Assembly (NCBI GenBank): GCA_013812995.1
Contig: JACCSL010000436.1
Coordinates: 1 to 5,485, forward strand
Length of the DNA stretch: 5,485 bases
Reading direction: 5' to 3'
Origin: Ardenticatenales bacterium
GTDB lineage: Bacteria > Chloroflexota > Anaerolineae > Ardenticatenales > Ardenticatenaceae
Shown: positions 1-5,485 of the stretch, piece after piece
How the letters are laid out: each line of letters opens with the position of its first letter
Numbering within the stretch: the first letter of the stretch is position 1
Translations under genes and position numbers: made by a program
Notes under the pieces: generated by a model
Seen by the model: the letters and a program-made list of their open reading frames with translations, nothing else
Databases searched by the model: none
What the model was told of the DNA's origin: nothing

Positions 1-213
1 CAACAAGAGGGCTTTAGACTCCCCTTCAAGGGCGAGGCCCTGCTGGAGGCCATGAGCCTTAGTGTTGAGACATGCCCCTCCTCGCTCCAGACTCCGGCAG
101 ATTGGGAGGCCAACCAGGCGCTGGAATCACGCGGGGAACCCCTTGTGGAACTGGCAAAGTGGATTCAACTGCTCCTGTTTCTGGCAGGCGGGGGCCAAGA
201 GGAGGCCGGATAG
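1..213 (+). CDS. cmr2: Cmr2/Cas10, C-terminal end (partial, 5' truncated by window)
   Basis: Frame 1 is open from the first base to TAG at 211-213, giving the last 70 residues of a larger protein. The tail is helical and leucine-rich (ELAKWIQLLLFLAGGG near its end), which fits the helical C-terminal domain 4 of Cmr2/Cas10, whose final helices pack against Cmr5. Identity rests mainly on position: cmr2 very often directly precedes cmr3, and here the two are separated by one base. Known for the family: Cas10 is the large subunit of the type III-B complex, with Palm domains that make cyclic oligoadenylate from ATP when target RNA is bound, and sometimes an HD nuclease domain. None of these catalytic parts (GGDD, HD) lies in the window, so activity cannot be judged. 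The short length seen is only the window edge, not a broken gene. Confidence 0.8.
   Translation, partial: QQEGFRLPFKGEALLEAMSLSVETCPSSLQTPADWEANQALESRGEPLVELAKWIQLLLFLAGGGQEEAG
198..205 (+). promoter_or_regulatory. Ribosome binding site for cmr3
   Basis: AGAGGAGG lies 9 nt before the ATG at 215, inside the end of the preceding gene. It is a near-perfect Shine-Dalgarno sequence. It settles the cmr3 start at 215 rather than the in-frame GTG at 62, which would add 51 residues with no Cmr3 character and overlap the cmr2 end by about 150 nt. Confidence 0.75.
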
Positions 214-214
214 G

Positions 215-1387
215 ATGAGACTTTTTATTGAACCAAGCGATGTCTGGTTGTTTCGGGACGGCAAACCCTTTACAGCGGGCAGCGACCACCGCGCAGGGAG
301 TCGCTTTCCCCCCTCGCCCACCACGATTCAGGGTGCCCTGCGTAGCAAGGTGCTGCTGGAGAGCGGGGTGTCCCTGGTGGCCTTCGCCAACCGAGAGGCA
401 GCCGCGCAGACGATTGCCGATGACATTGGCTGGCCGGGAGAGCAAAAGCTACCCTTTCGCCTCCAGGGTCCCTTCCTGGCCCGCCGCCTGTTCCCCGGCG
501 GCCCCGTGGAGCGTCTCTACTCAGCCCCCGCCGATCTGGCACTTACGAAGCATGAACTGCGAAAGGAGCAACGATTCCTCTATCTGACCCCGGCACCAGC
601 GCTCTCCATTCGGAGCGATCTCGAAGCACTAAAGCTAGAGGACGAGCTTCGGTTGTTATGGGCCGAGGGAGAGGAACGCCTGACGATGGTCGAAGGGTGG
701 CTAACCCAAAAAGAGTTCGGTTGGTACCTCACCGATCCAGAGCGGTTGCGTGCCCGGCTAAACAGGCGGCAGTCCAAACGGTGTCGGGGGCTCATCTCCG
801 AGAAGAGTCTCTTCGTCCGCGAGTCGCGAGTGGGCATCGCCCTACAGGAGCAAGCGCGCCGCCCCACCGAGGGAATGCTCTTTGAGGTCGAATATATTCG
901 TCCGCGCCAGTGTGTGGGGCTCCTGGTCGAAATTGGCCCGGCAGAAGGGGATATCGCCCCCGCTATTGCCGCCGCTTTCGGGCAGGTGGGCTCGCATGGC
1001 ACGATGAGCCTGGGGGGCGAGGGGCGGCTGGCACGGTGGGAGGTTATCAGCGAAGATATCACCCCAGCACCCCTGATTGTGGAACGATATTTCAAAGTGG
1101 TCCTTCTGACACCTGCCCTCTTCAAGCAGGGCTGGCGCACCGACTGGAACAAGTTGTTTGGTGGCAGCGTGAGATTGCACGCGGCTGCCGTTGGTGCCCC
1201 AGAAACCATCAGCGGGTGGGATGTGGCACGGAACCGAGAGAAAGCCGCACGTCCTACGGTCCCTGCCGGGAGTGTTTACTTTTTCGAGAAGCTGGATGCT
1301 TCTCCCTTACAGCTTCGGGAAGCCTTCACAAACGACGATGCCCACCTGGGTTTTGGACAATTCGCAATAGGAGCCTGGCATGTTTGA
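215..1387 (+). CDS. cmr3: Type III-B CRISPR complex subunit Cmr3 (Cas5 family RAMP)
   Basis: The 390-residue product has normal Cmr3 length and the family signatures in order: an N-terminal RAMP strand followed by WLFRDGKPF (11-19) and FPPSPTTIQGALRS (31-44); RVGIAL plus the GMLF segment (205-223); the glycine-rich LGGEGR (266-271); RPTVPAGSVYFFE (346-358); and the C-terminal GFGQFAIGAW (379-388). In the family, Cmr3 is the Cas5-like subunit at the foot of the Cmr complex. It holds the 5' tag of the crRNA, contacts Cas10/Cmr2 and takes part in self versus non-self sensing. It acts in the cytoplasm. The start at 215 is chosen because of the strong Shine-Dalgarno sequence and because the protein then begins directly with the first RAMP strand (MRLFIEPSDV). 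The gene follows cmr2 by one base and its last 8 nt overlap cmr4. I see no frameshift or missing motif. Family assignment is very secure. Confidence 0.96.
   Translation: MRLFIEPSDVWLFRDGKPFTAGSDHRAGSRFPPSPTTIQGALRSKVLLESGVSLVAFANREAAAQTIADDIGWPGEQKLPFRLQGPFLARRLFPGGPVERLYSAPADLALTKHELRKEQRFLYLTPAPALSIRSDLEALKLEDELRLLWAEGEERLTMVEGWLTQKEFGWYLTDPERLRARLNRRQSKRCRGLISEKSLFVRESRVGIALQEQARRPTEGMLFEVEYIRPRQCVGLLVEIGPAEGDIAPAIAAAFGQVGSHGTMSLGGEGRLARWEVISEDITPAPLIVERYFKVVLLTPALFKQGWRTDWNKLFGGSVRLHAAAVGAPETISGWDVARNREKAARPTVPAGSVYFFEKLDASPLQLREAFTNDDAHLGFGQFAIGAWHV
1369..1373 (+). promoter_or_regulatory. Ribosome binding site for cmr4
   Basis: AGGAG sits 6 nt before the ATG at 1380, inside the last codons of cmr3. 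It supports the start at 1380, which gives an 8-nt overlap, over the in-frame ATGs at 1398 and 1401. Those later starts would shorten the conserved first strand before the LHAG motif. Confidence 0.65.
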
Positions 1388-2366
1388 ACAGAAAACGATG
1401 ATGTACCTCTATGTGGAAACCCCACTGCACGCCGGGGCAGGGGCAGGCGTGGGGTTGGTCGATTTGCCCATCCAACGAGAGCGTGTGACAGGGTACCCCA
1501 TGATCAACAGCGGGGGGATCAAAGGGGCCTTGCGCGGCGTGGCAAGGCCCGACAAAGGGGCCTCCAGGGTGGAAAAACAGAAATGGTTCGCCGCGTTTGG
1601 ACCGCCCCCGCCAGGCGACGAGGAGTCCAGCGCGGAGACGCAAAAAGGACATGACTATGCGGGGGCCCTGGCCTTCGGGGATGCCCGGCTGCTGCTCTTC
1701 CCTGTACGCTCCATGCGGGGCATCTTTGCCTGGACCACGAGCCGCGATCTGCTCTGTCGCTTCCAGCGGGATGCCATGACCGCAGGGTTTGAACTCCCCT
1801 GGCAGGTACCAGAGGCTCCAGGAGCGCGCCATAAGGCATGGGTCGGAAAGGATAACGACATCACGACGGATGATAGTCAACTCGTGCTGGAAGAATTTCA
1901 ATTCGAGGGTCAACCCGATCCCCGTGTGGATGAGATCGGTCAGTGGCTGGCCCGCTACGCGTTACCCCCAGACAACGTTTATGGGTATTGGCGCGAGCGA
2001 CTACCCCGTGCCCTGACCATCTTGCCCGAGGATGCGTTTCGCGACTTCACCCAGTACGGAACGGAAGTGATCACCCGCGTCCAACTCCACAACGAGAAAA
2101 AGACCGTTCAGGCTGGACCGTGGGTGGAGGAACATCTACCCACGGACACCCTGATGTATGTCCCGGTTCACGCCAGCCGAGCCCGCTTTGACCCCAGGGC
2201 GGACGAGGCACGCCAGACGCTCCAGACGTGGAGCGAGAAGGGGGGAGGCCGAGAGATTATGAGCTATCTAACCTCGCTGCCCCTGGCCTCCATCCAACTG
2301 GGCGGCGATATGACCGTTGGGCGCGGCCAGGTGCGTCTGCGCTTCCAAGAGCAAAGGGAGGTGTAA
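1380..2366 (+). CDS. cmr4: Type III-B CRISPR backbone subunit Cmr4 (Cas7 family), target-RNA nuclease
   Basis: The 328-residue product carries the full set of Cmr4 signatures: TPLHAGAGAGVGLVDLPIQR (14-33), followed by the GGIKGALRG helix start (45-53); ALAFGDARLLLFPVRSMRG (96-114); a TVQAG segment leading into EEHLPTDTLMYVPV (250-263); and the C-terminal QLGGDMTVGRGQV (306-318). Known for the family: several Cmr4 copies form the helical backbone along the crRNA. Each inserts a thumb that flips out a base every six nucleotides, and each cuts the bound target RNA with a conserved aspartate. By alignment with Pyrococcus furiosus Cmr4 Asp26, the matching residue is Asp28 (codon GAT at 1461-1463), in the VDLPIQR context, so target cleavage is predicted to be retained. 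The segment around 75-92 (PPPPGDEESSAETQKG) is a low-complexity, probably flexible loop. The gene overlaps cmr3 by 8 nt and is followed by cmr5 after one base. Confidence 0.97.
   Translation: MFEQKTMMYLYVETPLHAGAGAGVGLVDLPIQRERVTGYPMINSGGIKGALRGVARPDKGASRVEKQKWFAAFGPPPPGDEESSAETQKGHDYAGALAFGDARLLLFPVRSMRGIFAWTTSRDLLCRFQRDAMTAGFELPWQVPEAPGARHKAWVGKDNDITTDDSQLVLEEFQFEGQPDPRVDEIGQWLARYALPPDNVYGYWRERLPRALTILPEDAFRDFTQYGTEVITRVQLHNEKKTVQAGPWVEEHLPTDTLMYVPVHASRARFDPRADEARQTLQTWSEKGGGREIMSYLTSLPLASIQLGGDMTVGRGQVRLRFQEQREV
2356..2363 (+). promoter_or_regulatory. Ribosome binding site for cmr5
   Basis: GGGAGGTG ends 4 nt before the ATG at 2368 and overlaps the last codons of cmr4. It fixes the cmr5 start at 2368. 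The reading frame is open further upstream (to at least 2317), but that extension would overlap cmr4 and add residues not typical of Cmr5. Confidence 0.7.
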
Positions 2367-2367
2367 G

Positions 2368-2775
2368 ATGGCGAGTAGACAACGCACATTAGAGCAGGAG
2401 CGGGGCAATCATGCCTGGCAAAAAGTGTCTGATATACAGGACAAGAGCTTCCGCACGGAGTATCGTGCCCTGGTACGTAAACTACCCTCCCACATCATGC
2501 TCACCGGACTCGGCCAGACGCTGGCCTTTTTGCAGGCAAAGGCAGGGAGCGGCAGCAACGAGCATCACGCGCTGGAGCGTCACCTCTCTGAGTGGGTGGT
2601 GCAAGAGCTGACAGGCAAAGCGCTGAAAGAGAGCGGGTATTCTTCACTCCTGCTATGGATCCTCAATGCACAGCGTACCACCGATGACTACCGCCGCGCA
2701 ACCAGTGAGACGCTGGCCTATGTGGCCTGGCTCAAACGCTTTGCGGAGGCCCTCATCCCGGAGAATTCTTTATGA
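2368..2775 (+). CDS. cmr5: Type III-B CRISPR small subunit Cmr5 (Cas11 family)
   Basis: The 135-residue product is mostly helical and matches Cmr5 in length and pattern. It has an N-terminal TLEQERGNHAWQKV helix (7-20); the characteristic YRALVRKLPSHIMLTGLGQT helix pair (32-51) continuing into LAFLQAK (52-58); then a C-terminal helical bundle with SSLLLWIL (92-99) and the closing ETLAYVAWLKRFAEALI (114-130). In this family Cmr5 copies stack on each other along the Cmr4 backbone between Cmr2 and Cmr6 and help hold the target RNA. The subunit has no known catalytic site, and none is visible here. It lies one base after cmr4, and its TGA overlaps the cmr6 ATG (ATGA, 2772-2775), a classic coupling arrangement. 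Small subunits diverge quickly, but the motif around 37-58 plus the position makes the call firm. Confidence 0.94.
   Translation: MASRQRTLEQERGNHAWQKVSDIQDKSFRTEYRALVRKLPSHIMLTGLGQTLAFLQAKAGSGSNEHHALERHLSEWVVQELTGKALKESGYSSLLLWILNAQRTTDDYRRATSETLAYVAWLKRFAEALIPENSL
2760..2763 (+). promoter_or_regulatory. Weak ribosome binding site for cmr6
   Basis: GGAG lies 8 nt before the ATG at 2772. It is the shortest Shine-Dalgarno match among the complete genes here, at the junction where the stop and start codons share bases (ATGA). Ribosomes ending cmr5 may restart directly on cmr6, so a weak site could suffice. Confidence 0.45.
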
Positions 2776-3557
2776 GCCACTTTCCCTTTCCGCCTACGAC
2801 GGCCCGCTTGATCCAGCAGGAGCGGTCGCGCGTGGAGAACCTGGGCCTGCTGCTGGATCGCTATGTTCCCTGGGGCCAGGGATGGGCGATGGGGGGCAAG
2901 GAAAAACGGGAGATTTTGGATGAGGTGGTGCGGCGCGCAGAGAGCAATGCCATTCAGCGCCTGGCTGGCGCGCACGCTGATCGCTGGAGCCAGAGGGCGG
3001 AAATGCTGGTGGATGCCCACCTCTTTGAGGCCAATCCTGAATGGCGACTTGTGGTAGGGCTGGGCGGTACCAGCGTCCTTGAAACAGCCATGACTCTCCA
3101 TCGTATCTACGGCTTGCCCCTCATTCCGGGGAGCGCGATCAAGGGCATGGCCCGCGCCTATGCAGAGTTGGTCGGGGATGAAGATACCAGCCAAATAGAG
3201 ACTGTTTTTGGCCCTCCGCCTGGCAGCAAGGAGAAAAAGCTGCGTGCGGGTGAGGTGATTTTCCTGGATGCGGTTCCACTCCCACCGCTGTGCCTAGAGG
3301 TCGATGTGATGAACCCGCATTATGGGGAGTGGTATCTCAAAAAACACCCTGCCCCAGGGGACTATCTGAGCCCCGTGCCCGTGGCCTTTCTGACGGTGGC
3401 GCGAGGGACTCGCTTTCGCTTTGCCGTGGCGGCGCGCCGCTCTGGTCAGGGCGAGCAGGTCGAGAAGGCTGCCGAGTGGGTGAAAAAAGGGTTAGAGGAG
3501 ATGGGAATTGGGGCCAAGACGGCAGCGGGCTATGGCTTTTTCCAGGGGAGCCAATGA
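2772..3557 (+). CDS. cmr6: Type III-B CRISPR complex subunit Cmr6 (Cas7-like RAMP)
   Basis: The 261-residue product shows the Cmr6 signatures in order: NLGLLLDRYVPW (23-34); VVGLGGTSVLETAMTLHRIY (94-113) running into GLPLIPGSAIKGMARAYAEL (114-133); the EVIFLDAVPL strand (161-170); the highly conserved EVDVMNPHYGEWY (176-188); SPVPVAFLTV (200-209); and the C-terminal GIGAKTAAGYG (245-255). In the family, Cmr6 is a Cas7-like protein near the head of the complex. It sits between the Cmr4/Cmr5 filaments and Cmr1 and binds the 3' part of the crRNA. No nuclease role is known for it. The start shares bases with the cmr5 stop. The gene ends with TGA one base before the CHAT-SAVED start. No Cmr1 gene is present in this window; it would have to lie upstream of cmr2, downstream of the window, or elsewhere. 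Confidence 0.97.
   Translation: MSHFPFPPTTARLIQQERSRVENLGLLLDRYVPWGQGWAMGGKEKREILDEVVRRAESNAIQRLAGAHADRWSQRAEMLVDAHLFEANPEWRLVVGLGGTSVLETAMTLHRIYGLPLIPGSAIKGMARAYAELVGDEDTSQIETVFGPPPGSKEKKLRAGEVIFLDAVPLPPLCLEVDVMNPHYGEWYLKKHPAPGDYLSPVPVAFLTVARGTRFRFAVAARRSGQGEQVEKAAEWVKKGLEEMGIGAKTAAGYGFFQGSQ
3544..3550 (+). promoter_or_regulatory. Ribosome binding site for the CHAT-SAVED gene
   Basis: AGGGGAG lies 8 nt before the ATG at 3559, within the last codons of cmr6. It selects 3559 as the start over the in-frame upstream starts at 3508 and 3532. Those would overlap cmr6 and add residues without CHAT character. The ATG at 3554, which overlaps the cmr6 stop, is in another frame that closes after about ten codons. 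Confidence 0.65.
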
Positions 3558-3558
3558 G

Positions 3559-5457
3559 ATGGAAAACCACAAGGTGCAATATCTAAACTTTGATCTGTTG
3601 GTGGAACGAGTAGGGAGAGCACATCGCGTAAGAATACTGGCGCATCCTGGCCCCGGCGGTGACTTCAGTGATGATTTGCCCCGCTCACGCCTGAAGGCGA
3701 TACAAAAATTACGGGATGCCTTCCTCCTGAACCCATCCGCCGCCAATGCCAAAAAATTAGGCGGCGAGATGTTTGCCGCCTTGTTTCCTAACAAGGTGCG
3801 TGACTGTTTCGACCGCAGTTGCGAAACAGCCCGCGACCAGAAGGCTGGGCTGCGGCTGCGGTTACGTCTCTCTCGAGTGCCGGAGCTGGCTGTTTTCCCC
3901 TGGGAATACCTTTATGACGCAGAGCAGAACCTCTTTCTGGCACTATCGCGAGAGCTATCCCTGGTCCGGTATGTGGAAAAGTCCACGCCGCCTAAGCCCC
4001 TTAGCCTTTCTCCTCCCGTCAAAATTCTTGCTGTTCTAGCAAGCCCTCGAGATCAACCTGAGCTAGCGATTGAGGCGGAGTGGCAGATAATGCGGGAGGC
4101 ACTGGCTACTCCCGAACAGCAGGGTTGGGCCCAGCTAACGCGCCTGGAGCAGCCCACCATCAAAGCCCTCCTGCACCAGTTGAGCCACGAGAGCTATCAA
4201 GTGTTTCACATCACGGGTCATGGGACGTTCGATGAGGCTAGCGAGCAAGGCGTCGTGCTCCTTGAGACGGTAACAGGGGAGAGCGATGTTGTGACGGGGG
4301 AGACCTTGGGGACGATCTTGGCTGGGTTATCCCTGGTAGTGCTGAATCTCTGCGAGGGAGCCAGCGGCTCTACAACCCGCGCGCTGGCCGCGACTGCTGA
4401 ACAACTTATTCAGCGTGGGGTTCCTGCCGTTATCGCGATGCAGGCGACACTCTCGGACGAAAGCGCCCTCCTCTTCGCGGAAAAATTCTACTACCGGCTG
4501 GCCCAGGGCGATCTCGTTGATAAGGCAATGGGTGAGGCACGGTTAGCCCTCTACTCACAACAGGGCAACATCGTGGAGGCAGGAATCCCTGTGCTTCACA
4601 TGCGGGCACCCGACGGGCAGTTGTTCGAGATGAGTGGCAACCCGCCTGCCAAACCCATGTCCCATCTCCCCTTTGTGATTGAGGTGGGCCAATCAGCGGG
4701 CAAGTACCGTGAGATGGTAGTGGAGGCGAACGAAAGAATGGGGGTGCTGGGTTACGGAGGAAAGTTGGCGAAGTGGGTTGATCAAGAAGCCGCCTCCCTC
4801 CGACATGATCCAAAGCTTACTCCCAAGGACCCTCTATGGAAGGAACTCATTCAGACGTTCGACGCAAAAATCTCCTCGCTTCGGCAGCTACCGGATCGCC
4901 CCGTGCCTCATTTGTTCCTCAATTGCCCTGTAGCCTTGGCCATGGGATTTGGGGCACGCCTGAGCATCTTCCGTCCTGTAGTCATCTATGATTTCGACTT
5001 GGGGGGCTCGTACCAGCAAGCGTTGGACCTCAGCGTTACCCGCTCGATGCTCCAAGCAGAGCCCACCCATGAGCCCTACTATCTGAAGGTGGAATCCCCG
5101 CCCCAGCCAACTCAGGAGGTGTTTGTTCTCATATCCCTTTCCGGCCACGGATCTCTCACGAGTATCCAAGCCCTTGCCAAAGCACAGGGTTCGTCCGTAT
5201 GTTATCTTTCTACTCCAGCACATCGGGTGCGAAACGAGGCGCTCTGGCTTCCTCTGATTCAGGAAACTCGCTCTTTCCTCAAGGGGCTAGATCGTTCCGA
5301 GGTTCGGCATGTCCATCTCTGCCTCGACACACCCCTGGCCTTCGCCTTTGGCCTTGGCATGGCCCTGGGTGCCCATTCTTCCATCACCCTCTATCAATGG
5401 TTTCCTGGGGAGAAGGACTATTTTCCGGTCCTCGACTTGGAAAACGTGCGGAAGTAA
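3559..5457 (+). CDS. CHAT protease-SAVED sensor fusion, CRISPR-associated effector
   Basis: The 632-residue protein has two parts. Residues about 5-360 form a CHAT (caspase-HetF-associated with TPRs) domain: an N-terminal beta region (YLNFDLLVER, 8-17), the typical FPWEYLYD (113-120) followed by LFLALSREL and LVRYVE (125-140), the catalytic histidine in HITGHG (His221, codon 4219-4221), the catalytic cysteine in VLNLCEGASG (Cys265, codon 4351-4353), and the post-cysteine RGVPAVIAMQ helix-strand (286-295). Residues about 370-632 match SAVED, a sensor built from two CARF-like halves: HLFLNCPVALAMGFGARLS plus VVIYDFD and a Y-containing tail (451-490), then HVHLCLDTPLAFAFGLGMAL plus ITLYQWF and DYFPVLDL (584-627). 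There is no signal peptide or membrane segment, so it should be cytoplasmic. Inference: a cyclic oligoadenylate made by Cas10 binds SAVED and activates the protease, as reported for SAVED-CHAT of Haliangium ochraceum type III-B. Ligand size and substrate cannot be read here. It lies one base after cmr6 in the same operon. Domain calls are strong; the function is inferred. Confidence 0.93.
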   Translation: MENHKVQYLNFDLLVERVGRAHRVRILAHPGPGGDFSDDLPRSRLKAIQKLRDAFLLNPSAANAKKLGGEMFAALFPNKVRDCFDRSCETARDQKAGLRLRLRLSRVPELAVFPWEYLYDAEQNLFLALSRELSLVRYVEKSTPPKPLSLSPPVKILAVLASPRDQPELAIEAEWQIMREALATPEQQGWAQLTRLEQPTIKALLHQLSHESYQVFHITGHGTFDEASEQGVVLLETVTGESDVVTGETLGTILAGLSLVVLNLCEGASGSTTRALAATAEQLIQRGVPAVIAMQATLSDESALLFAEKFYYRLAQGDLVDKAMGEARLALYSQQGNIVEAGIPVLHMRAPDGQLFEMSGNPPAKPMSHLPFVIEVGQSAGKYREMVVEANERMGVLGYGGKLAKWVDQEAASLRHDPKLTPKDPLWKELIQTFDAKISSLRQLPDRPVPHLFLNCPVALAMGFGARLSIFRPVVIYDFDLGGSYQQALDLSVTRSMLQAEPTHEPYYLKVESPPQPTQEVFVLISLSGHGSLTSIQALAKAQGSSVCYLSTPAHRVRNEALWLPLIQETRSFLKGLDRSEVRHVHLCLDTPLAFAFGLGMALGAHSSITLYQWFPGEKDYFPVLDLENVRK

Positions 5458-5461
5458 AAAA

Positions 5462-5485
5462 ATGCTAACGAGCTTCCACTTGTAT
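5462..5485 (+). CDS. Possible start of a further operon gene (partial, runs off window)
   Basis: An ATG at 5462 opens a frame of eight codons (MLTSFHLY) that is still open at the window end. It begins 4 nt after the effector stop, with a modest GGAAG at 5450-5454, 7 nt upstream. Both resemble the tight junctions elsewhere in the operon, so a co-transcribed next gene is plausible. Eight residues are too few to name a family, and an open stretch this short can occur by chance. In related CHAT-SAVED loci the following genes can encode protease substrates or further proteases, but nothing visible here shows that. Confidence 0.35.

Noticed and set aside
62..214. In-frame upstream extension of cmr3 from a GTG at 62.
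   Set aside because: It lies wholly over the end of cmr2, has no Cmr3 motif, and a strong Shine-Dalgarno plus the conserved first strand mark the ATG at 215.
580..1209. Long open frame (209 codons) on the minus strand inside cmr3.
   Set aside because: It is rich in Ser, Arg and Pro with no recognisable domain and runs antisense to an unmistakable Cmr3. High GC commonly leaves such frames open opposite real genes.
1326..1913. 195-codon minus-strand open frame across the cmr3/cmr4 junction.
   Set aside because: It spans two well-supported genes antisense and shows no family motif. It is a shadow of the GC-rich coding strand.
3480..3560. Possible separate promoter for the effector inside the end of cmr6, where the sequence becomes locally richer in A and T.
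   Set aside because: I found no convincing -35/-10 pair. The one-base gap and Shine-Dalgarno inside cmr6 favour co-transcription.
5143..5151. Second histidine motif, SGHG (residues 528-531), resembling the CHAT catalytic TGHG.
   Set aside because: It sits in the SAVED half within a strand-turn (VFVLISLSGHG) and no matching cysteine motif follows. It is not a second protease site.
5450..5477. Inverted repeat GGAAG (5450-5454) / CTTCC (5473-5477) after the effector, considered as a terminator.
   Set aside because: The stem is only 5 bp with an 18-nt loop, the A-run is inside the loop, and no T-tract follows. It does not look like an intrinsic terminator.
1..5485. CRISPR array, adaptation genes (cas1, cas2), Cas6, a ring nuclease, tRNA or mobile element.
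   Set aside because: No regularly spaced direct repeats, no matching protein motifs and no insertion-sequence ends are visible. The window is filled by the operon described.

Overview
The window is the 3' part of a type III-B (Cmr) CRISPR-Cas interference operon. It ends with a signalling-type effector that fuses a CHAT (caspase-like) protease domain to a SAVED (cyclic-oligonucleotide sensor) domain. All coding is on the + strand, and almost every base is inside a gene. The organism cannot be named from this sequence. The DNA is GC-rich (roughly 60% in the lines I sampled) and bacterial in style, with strong AGGAGG-like ribosome binding sites and ATG starts. A Chloroflexota, myxobacterial or similar environmental bacterium would fit, but that is a guess.

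Layout: 1-213 is the last 70 codons of a gene that by position and C-terminal character is cmr2 (cas10). Then follow cmr3 (215-1387), cmr4 (1380-2366), cmr5 (2368-2775), cmr6 (2772-3557) and the CHAT-SAVED effector (3559-5457). A possible further gene starts at 5462 and runs off the window. The five junctions between complete or visible genes are either overlaps (8 nt cmr3/cmr4, 4 nt cmr5/cmr6) or the repeated arrangement stop-G-ATG (cmr2/cmr3, cmr4/cmr5, cmr6/effector). This points to one translationally coupled transcript. No promoter, terminator, CRISPR array, RNA gene or mobile element is visible, and no stretch over 28 bases lacks a gene.

How the genes work together (family knowledge plus inference): Cmr2-Cmr6, probably with a Cmr1 encoded outside the window, assemble on a crRNA and bind complementary RNA. 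Cmr4 keeps the aspartate (D28) that cuts target RNA in this family. Cas10/Cmr2 would make cyclic oligoadenylate on target binding; its catalytic domains lie upstream and cannot be checked here. The SAVED domain would bind that messenger and switch on the CHAT protease, whose His221/Cys265 dyad is intact. The system therefore looks like a CRISPR-triggered proteolytic immune pathway, related in concept to the SAVED-CHAT cascade reported from Haliangium ochraceum. The protease substrate is not in the window; the gene beginning just after the effector is the first place to look.
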